From NCBI RefSeq assembly GCF_014323705.1, contig NZ_JABVEC010000034.1, positions 1 to 64,000 of the forward strand: a stretch of DNA of 64,000 bases. The letters are read 5' to 3'. The stretch is from Actinomadura alba (GTDB lineage Bacteria; Actinomycetota; Actinomycetes; Streptosporangiales; Streptosporangiaceae). Each line of letters begins with the position of its first letter. The first letter of the stretch is position 1. Shown piece after piece: positions 61,616 through 64,000 of this stretch. A model generated the notes under the pieces. The model ran no database searches. It saw only the letters and a list, made by a program, of their open reading frames with translations, and was not told the DNA's origin. Made by a program: the position numbers and the translations under genes.

Positions 61616-62485
61616 ATGACGGAAACGACCGGCCGTCCGGCGACGGCGAGCGGCGAGTTCGCCCTCGGTGGCGACCTTCGCGTGAACCGCCTCGGCTTCG
61701 GCGCGATGCGCATCACCGGGCCGGGGATCTGGGGCGAGCCGGCGGACCGCGACGAGGCGCTGCGGGTACTGCGCCGCGCCGTCGATCTCGGCATCAATCT
61801 CATCGACACCGCCGACTCCTACGGTCCGTACGTCAGCGAAGAGCTCATCGCCGAGGCACTGCACCCGTATCCGGCCGACCTTGTCATCGCCACCAAGGGC
61901 GGACTCGTACGGCCGGCGCCGGGCGTTCCATGGGAGGCGGTCGGCCGCCCGCCGTACCTGCGCCAGTGCGTGGAGATGAGCCTGCGGAGGCTCCGGCTGG
62001 AGCGCATCGACCTCTACCAGTTGCACCGCCCGGATCCGCTGGTACCCCTGGAGGACCAGGTGGGCGTGCTCCGCGACCTTCAGGCCGAGGGCAAGATCCG
62101 GCACATCGGCCTGTCGAACGTCGACACCGACCAGCTCGAGCAGGCGCGCGCGATCGTCGACATCGTCTCGGTGCAGAACCGCTTCAACATCACGACCCGC
62201 GACTCCGAGCCCGTGCTGGAGCACTGCGAGCAGCACGGCATCGGCTTCATCCCATGGTTCCCGCTGGCCGCTGGTGAGACGGCCGAGGCCGGTCCGCTGG
62301 CCGAGACCGCCGCCCGGCACGAAGTCACCCCGGCACAGGCCGCCCTGGCCTGGCTACTGCACCGCTCCCCCGTGATGCTCCCGATCCCCGGCACTTCGCG
62401 GGTCGCCCATCTGGAGGAGAACGCTGCAGCGGCCCTGATCTCGCTCAACACCGACGAGGTCGAGCAGCTCAGCGCCCTCGCCTGA
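61616..62485 (+). CDS. Aldo/keto reductase
   Basis: 289 aa with AGGGGGGAAG directly upstream of ATG 61616. The (alpha/beta)8 NADPH-dependent reductase signatures are present: catalytic Asp and Tyr in LIDTADSYGPYVSEE, Lys in LVIATKGGLV, His in LYQLHRPDP, and cofactor-binding IRHIGLSNVD and PIPGTSRVAHLEEN. It belongs to the general oxidoreductase group similar to YcbY/IolS-like AKRs; the substrate is unknown. It lies 77 nt downstream of the MFS exporter and may be cotranscribed. Confidence 0.93.
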   Translation: MTETTGRPATASGEFALGGDLRVNRLGFGAMRITGPGIWGEPADRDEALRVLRRAVDLGINLIDTADSYGPYVSEELIAEALHPYPADLVIATKGGLVRPAPGVPWEAVGRPPYLRQCVEMSLRRLRLERIDLYQLHRPDPLVPLEDQVGVLRDLQAEGKIRHIGLSNVDTDQLEQARAIVDIVSVQNRFNITTRDSEPVLEHCEQHGIGFIPWFPLAAGETAEAGPLAETAARHEVTPAQAALAWLLHRSPVMLPIPGTSRVAHLEENAAAALISLNTDEVEQLSALA

Positions 62486-62634
62486 GCGTCGCCGCAACCG
62501 TCCGGGCCCGGAGTGAGCCGGCCGACGCCCGCGCAAACCGGCCCCAGACCTCACCGGTCCCGCCGCCTCACCGGGGGTTGTTCGGATGGGCGCCGTCCGG
62601 TCTCGCCCCGGTGCGCGCCCGCCTGGAGCAAAGG

Positions 62635-64000
62635 TCACTCCGGCGGCGACGGGAGGACCATGTGCCAGTGGCCTGCCGGAGTGATCCATACCAGCAGTCC
62701 CGGGAAGGGCTGGACCAGCCACCAAGTCCGGTGCTGCTTCGTGCGGTGATGGCGACGGCAGAGCGGAGCGAGGTTGTCCGCCCGAGTCCTGCCGCCGCCC
62801 GGAACCGCCGGATCATAGGGACGGGTGTGGTCGACGTCGCACGCCACCACCCTGCGATTGCAGGTGGGGAAGACGCAGGTGCGGTGACGGCGCTCGATAC
62901 GGCGCCGCATCGCGGCGGGCGGCCGGTAGCCGTCGTGCGCCTGCTGGCCGGTGGCCGCACACCACGTGTCCCGAAGACCTTCGAGCGCCTTGTCCATCGC
63001 CGCCACGGCCTGGGAGACAAGGAGCGCGCGTCCGACCGGGCGCTCGCCATCGCGGGACTCGCGCCGGGCGGTGGCGAGAACGTCTTCGAGGTGTCGGTCG
63101 AGTTCAGTGGCGAGCGCCTCGGCGATGAGCCGTTCAACCTCGGCCACGGCCTCGTCGTAGGTGGGAGTCCGGGCCTTGCCATTGGGAGTCCGGGCCTCGC
63201 GGCGGGCGGCGGGCCGGACGGTGACGTCATCCGCGTCGGAGACCGTCCCGACCGCGTCGGCGGCATCGGCGGACGGCTCACCGGAAGCAGCGTCCCGCTC
63301 CGCGCCAGCATCCGCGTCGGAGACCGTCCCGACCGCGTCGGCGGCATCGGCGAACGGCTCACCGGAAGCAGCGTCCCGCTCCGCGCCAGCATCCGCGTCG
63401 GAGACCGTCCCGACCGCGCCAGTGGCATCGGCGAACGGCTCACCGGAAGCAGCGTCCCGCTCCGCGCCAGCATCCGCGTCGGAGACCGTCCCGACCGCGC
63501 CAGTGGCATCGGCGAACGGCTCACCGGAAGCAGCGTCCCGCTCCGCGCCAGCATCCGCGTCGGAGACCGTCCCGACCGCGCCAGTGGCATCGGCGAACGG
63601 CTCACCGGAAACGACATCCCGCCCGACGACAGGCGGCTTACCTGGAGCAGCGTCCTGCCCGACGCTGGAGGGCCCACCAGGGGTGGCGTCCTGTTCGGTG
63701 GCGGACGGCGCACCAGGATCGGCGTCCCGCTCGACGACGGAGGGCTCGCCAGAAGCGGCATCCCATTCGGTGGCGGACGGCTCACCGGGAGCGGCGTCTT
63801 CGGCGGGGACCGTGGAGCCGTCGTCGTACAAGACGCGTGCGGCCTCGGGCAACGGCACACCACGGAGCAGGTCGCGGTAGAGGTCGGCGCGGATGGCGTC
63901 GACCGGTCGCTGGTCCCCGTCGGCCCGCATGGCCCGCGCGACGGCGCTGAGGCGATTCATGATCGCTTCGACGTCTTCGGCGGCGAGATCACGACCGACC
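62635..64000 (-). CDS. DUF222/HNH endonuclease protein with internal repeats (5' end outside window)
   Basis: The reading frame is still open at the window's right edge, so the N-terminus (most of DUF222) is missing here. The visible part starts in DUF222 (LAAEDVEAIMNRLSAVARAM, DAIRADLYRDLLRGVPLPEA). A long acidic linker has about five 12-residue units of the type DAxxGxPSxxxx and then five 27-residue units (SGEPFADATGAVGTVSDADA). A Lys/Arg/Glu-rich helical part leads to a C-terminal HNH nuclease domain (RTCVFPTCNRRVVACDVDHT, NLAPLCRRHHRTKQHRTWWL). This 13E12-like family is abundant in actinobacteria; its role is unclear. 62486-62634 holds no gene. Confidence 0.88.
   Translation of the reverse strand, partial: VGRDLAAEDVEAIMNRLSAVARAMRADGDQRPVDAIRADLYRDLLRGVPLPEAARVLYDDGSTVPAEDAAPGEPSATEWDAASGEPSVVERDADPGAPSATEQDATPGGPSSVGQDAAPGKPPVVGRDVVSGEPFADATGAVGTVSDADAGAERDAASGEPFADATGAVGTVSDADAGAERDAASGEPFADATGAVGTVSDADAGAERDAASGEPFADAADAVGTVSDADAGAERDAASGEPSADAADAVGTVSDADDVTVRPAARREARTPNGKARTPTYDEAVAEVERLIAEALATELDRHLEDVLATARRESRDGERPVGRALLVSQAVAAMDKALEGLRDTWCAATGQQAHDGYRPPAAMRRRIERRHRTCVFPTCNRRVVACDVDHTRPYDPAVPGGGRTRADNLAPLCRRHHRTKQHRTWWLVQPFPGLLVWITPAGHWHMVLPSPPE
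63231..63607 (-). repeat. Five 81-bp in-frame repeats in the HNH gene
   Basis: The sequence CCGCGTCGGAGACCGTCCCG recurs at 63231, 63312, 63393, 63474 and 63555, exactly 81 nt apart, encoding a 27-residue unit. Copies are nearly identical, with a few changes (for example GCGTCGGCGG versus GCGCCAGTGG). The last copy breaks off near 63607, where older, degenerate 36-nt units begin. Confidence 0.93.

Noticed and set aside
62635..64000. HNH/DUF222 gene as evidence of a prophage or mobile intron
   Set aside because: This family is chromosomal and multicopy in actinobacteria, and no integrase, att-like repeat or phage gene accompanies it.

Overview
This is a GC-rich actinobacterial chromosome segment. 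GTG starts, GTGA/ATGA gene overlaps, the coproporphyrin-type heme genes hemQ/hemY/hemE, the MEP-pathway gene dxs, and gene content resembling the conserved core of Streptomyces/Streptosporangiales chromosomes all point that way. I infer a mycelial actinomycete, perhaps Streptosporangiales, without being able to name a genus. No tRNA, rRNA, CRISPR array, IS element or phage gene was recognised.

Layout. 1-4.9 kb: palindrome and degenerate repeats, a TetR/DHA2-MFS divergent pair, cutA, and a frameshifted XRE/TPR regulator facing a small conserved protein. 5-16.4 kb: a stand-alone LigD-type polymerase, msrB, a membrane-anchored protein, the heme genes hemY-hemQ, a DUF4349 lipoprotein, an EfeU/FTR1 iron permease with an IdeR-type iron box, DUF3000-RNase D, a zinc-ribbon protein, hemE, and a DUF559 protein bracketed by two related hairpins. 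16.4-22.5 kb: a four-gene MacAB-like export operon (Cys/Met-repeat lipoprotein, membrane-fusion protein, ATPase, permease) divergent from a two-component system. 22.5-27.7 kb: an accessory-looking stretch with an orphan RCK_C protein, an MreB C-terminal fragment, a GreA-like protein, a D-amino-acid dehydrogenase with its PucR-type neighbour, and a decayed gene fragment. 27.7-39.7 kb: MFS/LysR pair, thiolase plus FadB-type fatty-acid oxidation operon, amino-acid permease, FprA-type reductase, dxs and idi.

39.8-45 kb: a sugar ABC operon without its own ATPase, linked by a 20-codon mini-ORF, then an ASCH protein, a MUG-type DNA glycosylase and a TauE-type permease. 45.3-53.7 kb: the most distinctive locus. 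A four-gene operon (beta-propeller/FN3 membrane protein, MoxR ATPase, DUF58 protein, transglutaminase-like membrane protein) converges on a Ser/Thr-kinase-like membrane protein. Both the kinase and the transglutaminase domains lack their key catalytic residues, which suggests a MoxR-centred envelope assembly system built on pseudoenzymes.

53.8-64 kb: aconitase with a strong terminator, an AraC regulator, a PadR-DUF1707 operon with a 44-bp perfect palindrome upstream, an 18-copy decamer repeat, a CGNR regulator divergent from an MFS exporter, an aldo-keto reductase, and a DUF222/HNH nuclease cut by the window edge that carries two different in-frame repeat arrays.

How the parts connect: hemE, hemY and hemQ supply coproporphyrin-dependent heme synthesis and efeU supplies iron. 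dxs and idi feed isoprenoid precursors. Thiolase and FadB feed acetyl-CoA to the TCA cycle, where aconitase acts. The sugar importer probably relies on a shared MsiK-type ATPase encoded elsewhere.
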